From assembly GCA_017403955.1 (NCBI GenBank), contig JAFRDH010000007.1, forward strand, positions 186,001 to 250,000: 64,000 nt of DNA, written 5' to 3'. This document shows positions 27,401-36,543 of the stretch, piece after piece. A model generated the notes under the pieces. That model had not been told where the DNA came from, ran no database searches, and was given only the letters and a program-made list of their open reading frames with translations. The position numbers were made by a program, and so were the translations under genes. Source of the DNA: Mogibacterium sp. Its GTDB lineage: Bacteria > Bacillota > Clostridia > Peptostreptococcales > Anaerovoracaceae. The number at the start of each line of letters is the position of its first letter. Position 1 is the stretch's first letter.

Positions 27401-30400
27401 TTTGTTCCATTTCCTCCTCTATGCAGGAGAGATCCTTGATGACCATGAACTTGATGAGATGGTATTCACTTCGATCAAGGCAAATGCATACAGGCTGGAC
27501 ATCATTGCAGGATATCTGCTTCACGTTCTGAATAACAGGACAGAGAGCCTGTATAACAACAAGTTTATTACTATTCTGAACATGTTCTTCGGATTCCTTG
27601 AAAATGAGGATATTTCAGCGATAAAAGAAGCTGCAGCAGGGCTCGATCTTGACAGCTTTGATCTGCCGGAGTCAGCGCTCGTCTTCGCTCTTGCAGGCGT
27701 TCCGAATGCGAACATATACATTTCGGGGTGGCTCGAGTACATAAGCAAGGGCATAACAGACAGCGAGATGGCTGTAGTTCTTCTCAAGATAGCTGAAGCA
27801 TTCGATGGCTCTAAGAATCTCGCTTCGGACAGACTCATCGATCTGTATGATGCAGGTGACAGTACGCTTACCGAAGCACAGAAAACAGAGATCGAGGATT
27901 TCCTTGATGCAGAGATAGACAATACTGTTCAGAAGCAGAGATGGAATACTCTGAGAGAAGTCAGTCTCAGAAGCGGCAGAGGCAATCTTAACAGCCTAAG
28001 ACATTACATTGAAGATTCTGCCGGAAGAGATGAGTTCGGGGACATAAAGGATATGTATCTCATGTATAAACCTCAGGTCCTCCTCAACGAGCAGTATGAG
28101 GAAGCTTTTGATGTGCTGATGTTCATACTGAATACATATCAGGACACGCTGACAGCGGATGAAAAATCATTTATTGTAGATGAACTCATCGATATGTCAG
28201 GCGAATTCGCTATGGATTACAACAACTGCAGAGTCTTGTCGAAACTATGCAGGGAGACAGGCAAAGCGTTTGAAGCACAGATTTTCTATTCAGCTGCTGT
28301 AAGAATTATTCCGCAGACACAAGATGCTGAGCAGCGTACAGCGGATAGCCCTGCAGGAGATGAGGAAAGAGGATTCTATACAGAGCACCTTCTAAGAGTT
28401 CTTAACGACGAGTCCTATTACAAATCATTTGAGAAATGGAAAGACTTGTCCAAGTATATTGAACTTACAGACGAAGAGAAATTCACGATCGAGCAGCTCA
28501 GAAATACCATCAAGCTTGCAGGACAGTGGGACAGCAAAGAAACCGATCTGCTCTGCAAGGCGGTATTCAGTGCTCCGGCCAATACTGTTTACTGGAAACT
28601 CCTCTATACATGGATAAGGACTAAGGCAGAAGGAACCCCGTTCGTTAAGGCCAACATCCTCTACAGAATTTCAGCAAGAGGAGAACACGAGCAAGAGGAT
28701 GCTATCGACTTTGCGGTCAATCACGGAGTCAAAATGATGGCTCTTGATCTGGCAGTTGAGATGCTTGGCAGTGGAGACTCCGATGCAAATGTCCATGCTC
28801 AGAAGAAGCTCAGAGAAATGGTCGCTAAGGGCTGGTTCACTGAGGAATCATTCCGCATCGCAGTTCCTGATATTCTCTCAAGGATAAGTGAAAATATCAG
28901 TCTGCAGGAGACGGATGACTATATCTGGAACAGTGTCGGTGTAGCGACTGAGATCACTATAGCAACAGATGAATACAGATCCTTCCTTGGTGCATTCAAG
29001 ACATATCTGACAAGAGAATGCGCAAAACAGGGAACGGCTTTGCTTGCGGCAATGCTCCTTTCGGGAAAGACCGAATATGCAGATGAAGTAATGACCTGTA
29101 TCAACAGTTCCTACGCAGACAATACTCACAAGGAGCTGGTTTCGGATATCTTCAAGGCTGCAGAGAGCAGAGAAATAACAGAAGCAGAGAAACTACTGCT
29201 TGAACTGATCATGCCGGGACTCGGAAATGCGCTTAGTGTGGACTCGCTTCTCGGGTTCTATTGTGATATGCACAGGCAGGATAAGTGTGATGCAGGGCTT
29301 GAAGCTGTCAGAATTCTGATCAAGTATCATCCGTATGATCCGGTGCTTCCAGAAGTGGCAGCATCCTTCCTGATTTCTTCTCATACGCCGGGAAGTGAAC
29401 TTGATATCTACAATTATCTCTATGATTATTCAAGCATCATGCAGAACGGCAAACCTATTCAGTATATCGTCGGACGCATGATATGCGCAGAGAATTATTT
29501 CCGTCATAAGGGAATCAAAGCGAGATCATTCAGGAAACTGATAGCGGACCGTTATCCGGTATATAACGAGCTGGTCAAAAATTATCAGGAATTCTGCGAC
29601 TGTATCAATGTGGGACTCAGATCTACAGGCAGTGAAGAATTCGCTGAGATCCTTTTTGCTGCGATATTTACATGTGACTGGACCAAAGTTTTCAGCTACA
29701 AGCCGCTTGATCTTGCAGTCGAGACCGTCCTTGAAAAGAACATCAAGACTGACAGAGTCAATGTAGCATATGACTTTTACAGATCTGTGATCCAGAGCAT
29801 CGCGAGATTCCTGCTCACCAATGACGACCTCATTCTTGCTGCAAATGCGAGCAGGAGGATCCGCTTCCTCTGGAAAACTATAGATAATGTCGGATGCACG
29901 TTAGATTATTTCTCTGAGAAACTCCAGAACATGGATGGCGCATATATCCCTGAACTGGTCAGAATCTGGTCGCTCGATATCGAGACGTTGACTGTATTCA
30001 AGAAGTATTTCGGAGAATTCATTCTCAGCCACGAACACTGCGAGAAATATGCTGATTTATTCAGTATTTTCATCAATGCATCAAGCGGCGATATTTTCTC
30101 TAACAACGATGCAAGACTATATCTGCGTTCTATCGATCCGGAAAGAGCTAAAGAAATAGCAAGAGCCTATGAGGTGCTGTATATAAGGAACTACGGCCCG
30201 AATACTTCTGAAGTGACAGGCACCAAATATGTTCAGGAGTCCAATTATGAGAAAAATATATTCTCTAACTATCTGAGAGCATTTGATCCAGAATATCTTG
30301 CTTATGATGTCAGGGCAGAAAGGTTCAGGAAGAAATACAGACTCATTTGCGAAATGAAAGGCATCCATAATGTCGAGGAGGCAGGCAGCAGATCATCAGG

Positions 30401-33281
30401 GCTCGAACTGAATGAGAAGCTCCAGATATTCTCACTCAGAGCCTTATATTATTACTATGCCTCACTCAGCGGGACTGTGGACAGTAATGAGTTCGGATCA
30501 TATCCTGAATTTGACTTCATCAATGCGGTCATTATCGCATTTAGTGATGATCATTATTTCACCGATCTGAGCAAATTCATTTCGTTGATGGATACCGAGC
30601 AGAAAGAAGCTCTGGGTATATTGATCCTTTCCGAACTGAATAAGCTGGATTCTGCCGCCAAAGCAACTCTGGAACTGACTGAAAACAGATTCAGATCGTC
30701 CTTATGCTCCAGACTTGTTGCGGCATACGGAGGTGCCGGTAATAAGAACGAATTATGTATAAAGTGTAAAGCTGGGGTAAACAGGGCACAGGCAAGCTGG
30801 CTCTTCTGGATCAAGAATTATCATAAAGCTTCAAGGCTGAAGGAACTTGATCCATGGGTTTACATAAAGAGCATCTCCCCTGCAGATGACGAATCCGGAA
30901 ATAAAGGTAATAAACAGGGCAACAAGACATCCTCTGTTACCGAAGCTTCAACCAAGAAACGTGAACAGTCAAATGAAAAGATTTTCCTCAGCACTGCAGG
31001 AAATCAGATCAACGGTCATACTGATGAAGATGCATCCTCAGGCGTTCCGGATTTCATAATAAGCTTGCTTGAGTCTGAAGATCTCACGGATGAACTATCA
31101 GCTAAGAGGGAACAGTGGAAGGCACGGAAAGAGATCGCGGATAATGCATCAGATCCGGTCGAAGCACAGTCAGCTCTTGATGAAGTGTCTATAGAAATCG
31201 GACTTGCACTGCTGCACGAGAATAAGAAGTCTGTCGATGAAACCTTGATGGGAGAAGTATTCTCACTTGTCAAACCGAATTCGGTGAGTACATATCTGGT
31301 CTCCGGACTTCACGATATTCTTCAGACCTATATCTGCAGTTACTCGAGCATCGATCAGCTGGCTTCCAGCGCTGTAAAACTGAGAGAACCGTTCAGCCAC
31401 CTCTGTTTCGAACAGAGTGAGCAGAAGGATTCGAGAGTCAACATGGATATCCGTGGTGTCAAACGTATCATAGATATTGTTCTTGATATTGCTGCAGATC
31501 TTAGCAGTGCTATGGGCGAGGACGCTCTGAAGGACAGACTGCACAGCTACCACAGAAATCTTGTCAGGAATACGAAGGACATATCAGTGCTCCGGAGTGC
31601 AAGCTTTGCACTTGGGAGAATGATACAGGATAAGATCAACAACCTGAATTATGTTCCTAAAATCGAGATCTATCATACGAGTGACGAAAACACCGACAAG
31701 AATGAGCCTGTTTGCTGGACTGAAAAATGGTACAAAGGGGCTGTGAACGGATATATACGTGGTGTTGTAGCGAACTCCGGAGGCGCTCCGGCTGTCGATG
31801 TTACACTTAACGTTATGGTGAAATCTGAGATCCGCTGTAGGCTGTATATTGAGAAGATAGATGCGGGCCGTAAAATTCCGTTTGCAGTACCTTACTACAA
31901 ATCAGATATCGGCGAGGGTGAGGTCAGATGGAGCGCGTCTGTCAGCTATCCGATCAGAGGAAGAAATACTACTGTAGCAAGTTGTCTGGGTGTGATCCAT
32001 GTCAGCCTCACGGAAGAAGAGTGGGATTCTTCTCTTACCGGCATAGACTTCTTTAATGCTGAATCAACAGCTGAAGGAGATCGCTTCTTCGGTAGAAGCA
32101 ATGAGATGATGCGCCTCGGAAGCCTTTACAAGAGTGGCATCGACCCATCCGGATATCCTTCACTCCTTATCACCGGTCTCAGAAGAGCAGGAAAATCATC
32201 AGTGATAAAGAGATTCAAAGAAGAATTGAAAGGACGCGACGGCCTTGCACCTTTATTTGTAGATGCGCAGATGTATGCAGGTAATATCGCCAAAGTATTC
32301 TATGACATTGCTTTCTTAGCAGCATATCAGGAATACAAGAAAGAGATATCTGCTGCAGAGTTCAAAGAGTTCAGATCACGCTGGTCAGATGCTGCTGCAT
32401 CTGATGATTGGGTATCAAGACTGCCATCATACTTCATGGAACTTTCTGAGATCCTGGGAGGAAGAAAGATCGTATTCTTCATGGATGAAATGGAGAATGT
32501 ATTCTATTCGGGCAAGCTTGGAAGCCCTGAGAAGGAAGAAGAATTCTACGGAATGATAAGAGCCTTGATCCAGAACTATCAGGGAATTGTGTCATTTATT
32601 TTCTGCGGCTCTGACAAACTGCTTACAAGCTGCCTCGAGCAGAAGCGTGAATCCCAGATGTTCCAGGTGCTCCAGCGGATATATATTGGCAGGATGAGCA
32701 GTAAGGACATAAGAGACATGTTCAATCAGTATAACTCATTATACGATATCAAATTCGGCAATGATGCTGTCGATGCCATCATGGGCTATACGAACGGACT
32801 TATCTGGTATACAAAACTCATTGCGAAGGAGATCATCGACAGGATAATCAACGAAGAGCAGATCTTAAGACAAGAGGTACATCCTGCGGATGTCGACAGT
32901 GTTGTAGAGTTATTGATCAGAGGAGATCTCGGAACAGAAAAGATCGATCTTCTTGACTATAATTTCGGAACGAAACGTAAGGCAATTATCAGAGCACTTG
33001 CCCGTGCTACTTCCGGAAGAGGCGACAGCATAAGCACAGAAACTATCTTCACTGAACTCACAAAGCTCAACTATGTCGACAATGACACAGGAGAAGTACT
33101 CGGAAGCATTCCTATGGATGAACTCATCAGAAATCTCAACGTGCTCCAGAAGATGGACTTCATTGAAAGTGATCCGCAGAGGGAACAGGCATACAGATTC
33201 ACTACTGAGATCTACAGGATACTGATGCGTGAGAGACGCAGAATAGATAAATTCGTGATACGCAAGGGGGCAGAAAATTGA
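24456..33281 (+). CDS. Giant 2941-residue repeat protein with C-terminal STAND/ORC-like ATPase
   Basis: The N-terminus (1 to about 130) contains two beta-rich segments resembling Sm-like or other small beta-barrels (LTLKDGTSVSGSIEAF and a second weaker copy). An acidic linker follows. Four divergent copies of a helical module start near residues 177, 318, 643 and 824; each has N-x-F-E, then G-Y-[ST]-x-E/D, then a Q-x-N-K-N-x-L-A-E/K-like block. The long middle is helical, TPR-like solenoid in appearance. About 2400-2530 looks like a CARDB/Ig-type beta-sandwich. About 2545-2941 is a STAND/ORC-like P-loop ATPase: Walker A TGLRRAGKSS (near 2571) and Walker B VFFMDEMEN (near 2675). No signal peptide. 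A cytoplasmic sensor or scaffold is inferred. The next gene overlaps its stop. Confidence 0.85.
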   Translation: MADIVQIIQAILNFQNSGKTVELTLKDGTSVSGSIEAFSGRTVEISGMSISTAIIEAVREKIEFDPQLFMMNRINICAVIDGKETVIDGVLLSGDAEQLTFIDSNGQSTVRMADVSSISDINGAVLYSATVSMPEEAPQEESPEEDTKPTVPQPEKTIADLDEDDEEDEDGEKPYEMNAFEKAVVYGDTMTVNDFLEGRRSLRDEGYSEEEATRIRETRLAVNWGQDPLRIAQRLMVYQGNKNDLAKSYFITAINSFQKGSPEYVTAVNEIFPLITEDDNFQAFWRKNRKHITSDVLDKKLEQAYIQRSIRDKGIVPNEFERALISADKAAVERWIRENDLEELGYSIEDIERARKAFPSTNWETNWYRTATRIYGIQVNKNKLAETYYEAALAVADKKGTNYTKILNALASIKLAEGYKSFRAFFRAHKARLQSNSNYCIAYANALITLGDFKTLSKEMPMLREQLAGRAEDLERIEEDLRYYETMPEFKIQDIGLINDRMNTLREQSGIDPENLSDENQLELNLITQLPAKAALMSLLEFYRLHNEEDIFFALADYAFPLIKSDKSSMKELLFMLKSCENDSYLIRFLPRIPVFWGEIDLLRRYIACESAEIDDAQEDPQLLTAKKRLANHIASMGQFKTLNPFEISIINCDYNEVRNYLENTELLQQLGYSDDQIEEMKTLNIEDYTSPEMYAMKRILAFQGDMNCTAERFLFEAYYDNRVDMCNRLFPLMLEKKRGDMILELYGFDADLSRGLKSLKRFYLIAVSIAEEDDDKFFEIAQPEWIDFPEEVLIDRLHRIAIERNDEFLRKSLELQKSKPQGNPFEIAIMEADQEEIRNFVKNANLLVELGYTPDEIQKISKIFNLNTTNNGMKPGQIANRVYLYQKNKNHLAEHLYLTALLEDPQEDVLNDCKALYQIYIGQHNHEMVCKLYEDYLHSDVPGKFNNSFASAYCVSLFELGRYEEFLAYIKKMIPIWNNFTLFHFLLYAGEILDDHELDEMVFTSIKANAYRLDIIAGYLLHVLNNRTESLYNNKFITILNMFFGFLENEDISAIKEAAAGLDLDSFDLPESALVFALAGVPNANIYISGWLEYISKGITDSEMAVVLLKIAEAFDGSKNLASDRLIDLYDAGDSTLTEAQKTEIEDFLDAEIDNTVQKQRWNTLREVSLRSGRGNLNSLRHYIEDSAGRDEFGDIKDMYLMYKPQVLLNEQYEEAFDVLMFILNTYQDTLTADEKSFIVDELIDMSGEFAMDYNNCRVLSKLCRETGKAFEAQIFYSAAVRIIPQTQDAEQRTADSPAGDEERGFYTEHLLRVLNDESYYKSFEKWKDLSKYIELTDEEKFTIEQLRNTIKLAGQWDSKETDLLCKAVFSAPANTVYWKLLYTWIRTKAEGTPFVKANILYRISARGEHEQEDAIDFAVNHGVKMMALDLAVEMLGSGDSDANVHAQKKLREMVAKGWFTEESFRIAVPDILSRISENISLQETDDYIWNSVGVATEITIATDEYRSFLGAFKTYLTRECAKQGTALLAAMLLSGKTEYADEVMTCINSSYADNTHKELVSDIFKAAESREITEAEKLLLELIMPGLGNALSVDSLLGFYCDMHRQDKCDAGLEAVRILIKYHPYDPVLPEVAASFLISSHTPGSELDIYNYLYDYSSIMQNGKPIQYIVGRMICAENYFRHKGIKARSFRKLIADRYPVYNELVKNYQEFCDCINVGLRSTGSEEFAEILFAAIFTCDWTKVFSYKPLDLAVETVLEKNIKTDRVNVAYDFYRSVIQSIARFLLTNDDLILAANASRRIRFLWKTIDNVGCTLDYFSEKLQNMDGAYIPELVRIWSLDIETLTVFKKYFGEFILSHEHCEKYADLFSIFINASSGDIFSNNDARLYLRSIDPERAKEIARAYEVLYIRNYGPNTSEVTGTKYVQESNYEKNIFSNYLRAFDPEYLAYDVRAERFRKKYRLICEMKGIHNVEEAGSRSSGLELNEKLQIFSLRALYYYYASLSGTVDSNEFGSYPEFDFINAVIIAFSDDHYFTDLSKFISLMDTEQKEALGILILSELNKLDSAAKATLELTENRFRSSLCSRLVAAYGGAGNKNELCIKCKAGVNRAQASWLFWIKNYHKASRLKELDPWVYIKSISPADDESGNKGNKQGNKTSSVTEASTKKREQSNEKIFLSTAGNQINGHTDEDASSGVPDFIISLLESEDLTDELSAKREQWKARKEIADNASDPVEAQSALDEVSIEIGLALLHENKKSVDETLMGEVFSLVKPNSVSTYLVSGLHDILQTYICSYSSIDQLASSAVKLREPFSHLCFEQSEQKDSRVNMDIRGVKRIIDIVLDIAADLSSAMGEDALKDRLHSYHRNLVRNTKDISVLRSASFALGRMIQDKINNLNYVPKIEIYHTSDENTDKNEPVCWTEKWYKGAVNGYIRGVVANSGGAPAVDVTLNVMVKSEIRCRLYIEKIDAGRKIPFAVPYYKSDIGEGEVRWSASVSYPIRGRNTTVASCLGVIHVSLTEEEWDSSLTGIDFFNAESTAEGDRFFGRSNEMMRLGSLYKSGIDPSGYPSLLITGLRRAGKSSVIKRFKEELKGRDGLAPLFVDAQMYAGNIAKVFYDIAFLAAYQEYKKEISAAEFKEFRSRWSDAAASDDWVSRLPSYFMELSEILGGRKIVFFMDEMENVFYSGKLGSPEKEEEFYGMIRALIQNYQGIVSFIFCGSDKLLTSCLEQKRESQMFQVLQRIYIGRMSSKDIRDMFNQYNSLYDIKFGNDAVDAIMGYTNGLIWYTKLIAKEIIDRIINEEQILRQEVHPADVDSVVELLIRGDLGTEKIDLLDYNFGTKRKAIIRALARATSGRGDSISTETIFTELTKLNYVDNDTGEVLGSIPMDELIRNLNVLQKMDFIESDPQREQAYRFTTEIYRILMRERRRIDKFVIRKGAEN

Positions 33282-35509
33282 TTAATAGGTTGATAGGACG
33301 AGAGAAATATCTCGATATACTGAAAAAATATGCCCAGACAGAATCTGTCGGGAATCAGGCGTTTCTCGGTGTCAAAGGTGTTGGCAAAACGTCACTGTTC
33401 CTTGAATATTTCACAAGAAATAAGAAGAAAGAACTTGCCCGTGATTACAGAAACTTGTTTGTTTTCACGCAGCTTGATTCCAGAAAGAAAGGCGAAGACC
33501 TGTATCGCTTTCTGATCGATCAGGTCCGTCTTGGAATCATGTCGATTCCTGATGAGGAGGAAAAGCGCCAGATCAAAGAAGAAATGGCAGAGATCGACGA
33601 AATATTCGATACTCCTGACAGCCGGCTGACCCAATATCTCAATACAGTAAGAGAGCACAGATATGATTTTATCGTGATCATGGATCATTTCCATGTAATG
33701 ACCAGAGACACTGAGATCGGCCAGGAACAGTATGATGTTCTCAGGAGTTTCAATGAGCATAAATACATCACTTACTGGATCATCACCGATACTGACCTCA
33801 CGGAAACATGTGCAACTGAGGACTATCATTCGTCATTCTTTCCTCAGAAATTTACCAGCAAGACTACCATCAGACCTGTCGGAGCCGATGACAGGAGAGA
33901 AATTACACTCTATTTTGCCAAGCAGAAGCAACTTGAGCTGACAGAAGAAGAGACAGATATCATCACGGAACTTGCAGGAGGGATCCCACAGCTTGTGCCT
34001 GCGCTTCTTGATATATTAATGCAGATCAAGCGTGACGGACTCGATATCGACAGGGACTTCATCGCAGCTCTTGCTGTAAGGCATGGGGCATGTTCCAGCT
34101 TGTTTGATGGATGGACTACCGGGCTCAGCAAGAACCACAGACGTACTATCTATACTATTGCTGAGACGGATCTTGGAATGGCTGAAGATGATTTCGACTA
34201 TGAACTGATCGGGATGGCGGATCTTTCTGATGATATCGGACGCGGGGTCCTGCATGTCGAAAGGACAGAAACCGGAAGGATATGGACGATAAACACTGAT
34301 ATCTTCAGACATTATATCCTGAGCAAAGGCGCAGGATTCTATGAGGACAAAGAAACCGGTGCGGCAGCAGCGCCGGCAGGTCCTGCGCAGACACCGGTAA
34401 CAAATATTTTTAACATAGGCGGTGACTTCATCCAGTCTCAGACAAATAATGTCATCAATATACAGAACGCTGTCACAAGTCTGGAGAATTTGTACAGGCT
34501 GGTCAACGGCGGACCTACGATGCTGACTCCTCCTGCCATGATGGATGATCTCAAATCACTTCCATTCGGGACCGAAGAGTGGGAACAGCTTTCTGAGGAG
34601 GAGCAGGAGGAAGGCCTGGACGAATTCGCTGACAGCATCTTCAAGTCAGCTATTTTTGCCGACGGAATGCTCTCTCCGGAACAGATGCAGAGGTTCTGCC
34701 TCAGCGATGAGACCCTGAACAGAGTTCCCGAACAATGCCGCAAGCAGATCATATGCGGCATCCAGATCTATGATCTGATCCAGATGTGCATCGACAAATT
34801 CGGACTCGACATGAGTGTATCCGAGTCTCCGAGAGGCATTTTGTTCTGCAGAGCATTCGAGAGAATTCTTAAAGACCTGGCTGCACCGGTCATCCTCAAG
34901 ATCGATGATCTGGCCTGCCATAAAGTGTTCCCGTCCAACAAAAGGTTCAAAGACACGCCGCTGGATAAGACTACTATCGGCAATTATCAGAATACTATTT
35001 CATTCGGAAGCAACATTCTGGCCAGGATATCTGCTGATCTGCTGCACCTCGGCGCCAAAAACAAGCAATGGTGGAAGGACCTCAGCAAACGTATGGAAGC
35101 CATTGGAGATCTGAGAAACAAATGCTGTCACAGCGGAAACGAATTCAAAGAAAACGATCTTAATAAACTGATACAGAAATTGTTCGAGGATCAGATGTTC
35201 GACGATATCCTTGTACTTGAAGGCATAAGGAATCTTGAGAAAAACACGATCGATCAGCTGCTTAAAGGCGGGAGCAGCACATCCGGCAGCGGAGCAGAGA
35301 CTCCATCCTTAGCTCTGATCGGAAAGGAAGTCGAGTTCGAGATCGTTTCACTGTCGTCACGCGGAGATCTTCAGGGGATCGTCAATGGTAAATACAAAGG
35401 CGTGCTGCCTAAGGCCGTGTGGAGTCCTCCGTTCGATGCCGTAAAAGGTTCTACGATACTGGTCATCGCGGACAGGATCCAGAACGGAGTCTTTGTTCTC
35501 AAACTGTGA
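33278..35509 (+). CDS. STAND-type ATPase with C-terminal HEPN-like (R-x4-H) region
   Basis: The 743-residue protein begins with IGREKYLDIL and a Walker A at residues 31-39 (GVKGVGKTS); FIVIMDHFHVM is the probable Walker B. A winged-helix-like part follows to about 360. Residues about 372-400 are Asn/Ile-rich (TNIFNIGGDFIQSQTNN), a linker type seen in conflict-system proteins. A helical part includes LRNKCCHSG, where R613-x4-H618 matches the active-site spacing of HEPN RNases. The final 65 residues look like a small beta-barrel. The start is a TTG at 33278 overlapping the previous stop (TTGA), with AAGGGGG 7 bases upstream, so the two ATPases are translationally coupled and probably partners. 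RNase activity is inference. Confidence 0.8.
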   Translation: MINRLIGREKYLDILKKYAQTESVGNQAFLGVKGVGKTSLFLEYFTRNKKKELARDYRNLFVFTQLDSRKKGEDLYRFLIDQVRLGIMSIPDEEEKRQIKEEMAEIDEIFDTPDSRLTQYLNTVREHRYDFIVIMDHFHVMTRDTEIGQEQYDVLRSFNEHKYITYWIITDTDLTETCATEDYHSSFFPQKFTSKTTIRPVGADDRREITLYFAKQKQLELTEEETDIITELAGGIPQLVPALLDILMQIKRDGLDIDRDFIAALAVRHGACSSLFDGWTTGLSKNHRRTIYTIAETDLGMAEDDFDYELIGMADLSDDIGRGVLHVERTETGRIWTINTDIFRHYILSKGAGFYEDKETGAAAAPAGPAQTPVTNIFNIGGDFIQSQTNNVINIQNAVTSLENLYRLVNGGPTMLTPPAMMDDLKSLPFGTEEWEQLSEEEQEEGLDEFADSIFKSAIFADGMLSPEQMQRFCLSDETLNRVPEQCRKQIICGIQIYDLIQMCIDKFGLDMSVSESPRGILFCRAFERILKDLAAPVILKIDDLACHKVFPSNKRFKDTPLDKTTIGNYQNTISFGSNILARISADLLHLGAKNKQWWKDLSKRMEAIGDLRNKCCHSGNEFKENDLNKLIQKLFEDQMFDDILVLEGIRNLEKNTIDQLLKGGSSTSGSGAETPSLALIGKEVEFEIVSLSSRGDLQGIVNGKYKGVLPKAVWSPPFDAVKGSTILVIADRIQNGVFVLKL

Positions 35510-35511
35510 CA

Positions 35512-35541
35512 TTGGCCATGTACTGAATCCCCCCATGCCAA
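35512..35541 (+). promoter_or_regulatory. Imperfect dyad in the gap before the zinc-ribbon membrane gene
   Basis: TTGGcCATG (35512-35520) and CATGCCAA (35534-35541) pair over eight positions with one bulge. No T-run follows, so it is not a normal terminator. It lies where the -35 region of the extended -10 promoter at 35558 would be, which suits a repressor or activator site. Confidence 0.3.
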
Positions 35542-35557
35542 AGTGCCCGGCAGTATA

Positions 35558-35566
35558 TGGTACAAT
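35558..35566 (+). promoter_or_regulatory. Extended -10 promoter element, TGgTACAAT
   Basis: TGn plus TACAAT lies 63 bases before ATG 35630 in the largest gap (120 bases) of this part of the cluster. It may be an internal promoter for the HerA/AAA+ section. Confidence 0.4.
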
Positions 35567-35629
35567 GGCTTCAATAAATAATCAGTATTATGAGCAATAT
35601 TATTGAAGAGAAGAAAAGAGAGGTCCAAA

Positions 35630-36535
35630 ATGGCTTGTAAATGCAGGATTTGCGGCATATATGATGTAGATAAACCGGGAGATATCTGTGGGATCTGTGC
35701 GCTTAACCAGCCGGCATTTCCTCCTGTCCAGCTCGATGATGAGCCAAAATCTGATCATGCAGGAGGAGAGAGCAAACCCGCCAAAACCGGAACGGCTTAT
35801 CCGGGAAGGGGAAGAGGCCGCAGGATCCTTGTCAATACGAATGAACCGGATATTGATACGGATCCTTACGGCAATCCGATCATTCCTGCGGATGACGATC
35901 CGGTAACGATCTACGCGCCGGGTCAGGCACCTGCGACCGGCAGCTCAGGCGGCAAAAGCCTGACAACACAGACAACTTCGTCAGGTCATGGAAACGGGAC
36001 TTCATCAGTAGCAGGGGGACTTACATCCGGGATCGTCAAGAATATAGTAGTAGATACACAGAAGACATTCCTGCTTCAGAAGATCTTCAGGACTTTGTTC
36101 GCAGGAGTTCCATACAGCCTTGATGATGAGATCACGATGTTCCAGGTTTATCCGGACTATTCAGGGACCGCTGTTAATGCAATGGGATATGCATGTGATC
36201 AGGTCATCGTTTACGGCAAAATGAATGCCGGCGCAATTGCTGAAAACAATAACGTAGAAGTATACGGCCACCGTGATTCCAGGAACAATATCGTTGCTGA
36301 CAGGATCTTCAACAAAGCGACAGGAACGGTCGTTACACCATACAGAGTCGCATCTCCGATCGCCATCTGGTGTGTCACACTTGCTTTGATCGCTCTGATC
36401 TTCTATGTGGCTACTTCAGTAAGCTTCAACAGCATCATCAGCATTATCATACTGATATTCATAATTCTCAATCTGCCGCTGATCCTTAAGATCTTAGTCG
36501 GCATACTCGGATTGCTGTTATTCAGGCGAAGGTAG
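35630..36535 (+). CDS. Zinc-ribbon membrane protein of unknown function (DUF, TM at C-terminus)
   Basis: From ATG 35630 (GAGAGG upstream) the product has 301 residues. It begins with a zinc-ribbon-like C-x2-C...C-x2-C pattern (CKCRICG and ICGICALN), passes through a Pro/Gly/Thr-rich flexible part, and ends in two closely spaced hydrophobic segments (about 240-295). The region before them (AENNNVEVYGHRDSRNN) may be a beta-helix-like or small beta domain. I recognise no enzyme. It is one of three zinc-ribbon proteins in the cluster. The HerA-like gene begins 8 bases later. A membrane adaptor role is inferred. Confidence 0.75.
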   Translation: MACKCRICGIYDVDKPGDICGICALNQPAFPPVQLDDEPKSDHAGGESKPAKTGTAYPGRGRGRRILVNTNEPDIDTDPYGNPIIPADDDPVTIYAPGQAPATGSSGGKSLTTQTTSSGHGNGTSSVAGGLTSGIVKNIVVDTQKTFLLQKIFRTLFAGVPYSLDDEITMFQVYPDYSGTAVNAMGYACDQVIVYGKMNAGAIAENNNVEVYGHRDSRNNIVADRIFNKATGTVVTPYRVASPIAIWCVTLALIALIFYVATSVSFNSIISIIILIFIILNLPLILKILVGILGLLLFRRR

Positions 36536-36543
36536 GTGGAACT

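Noticed and set aside
26160-27524. 454-codon open frame on the - strand
   Set aside because: It lies inside the giant + strand gene and mirrors its codon bias; the product is low in recognisable structure.
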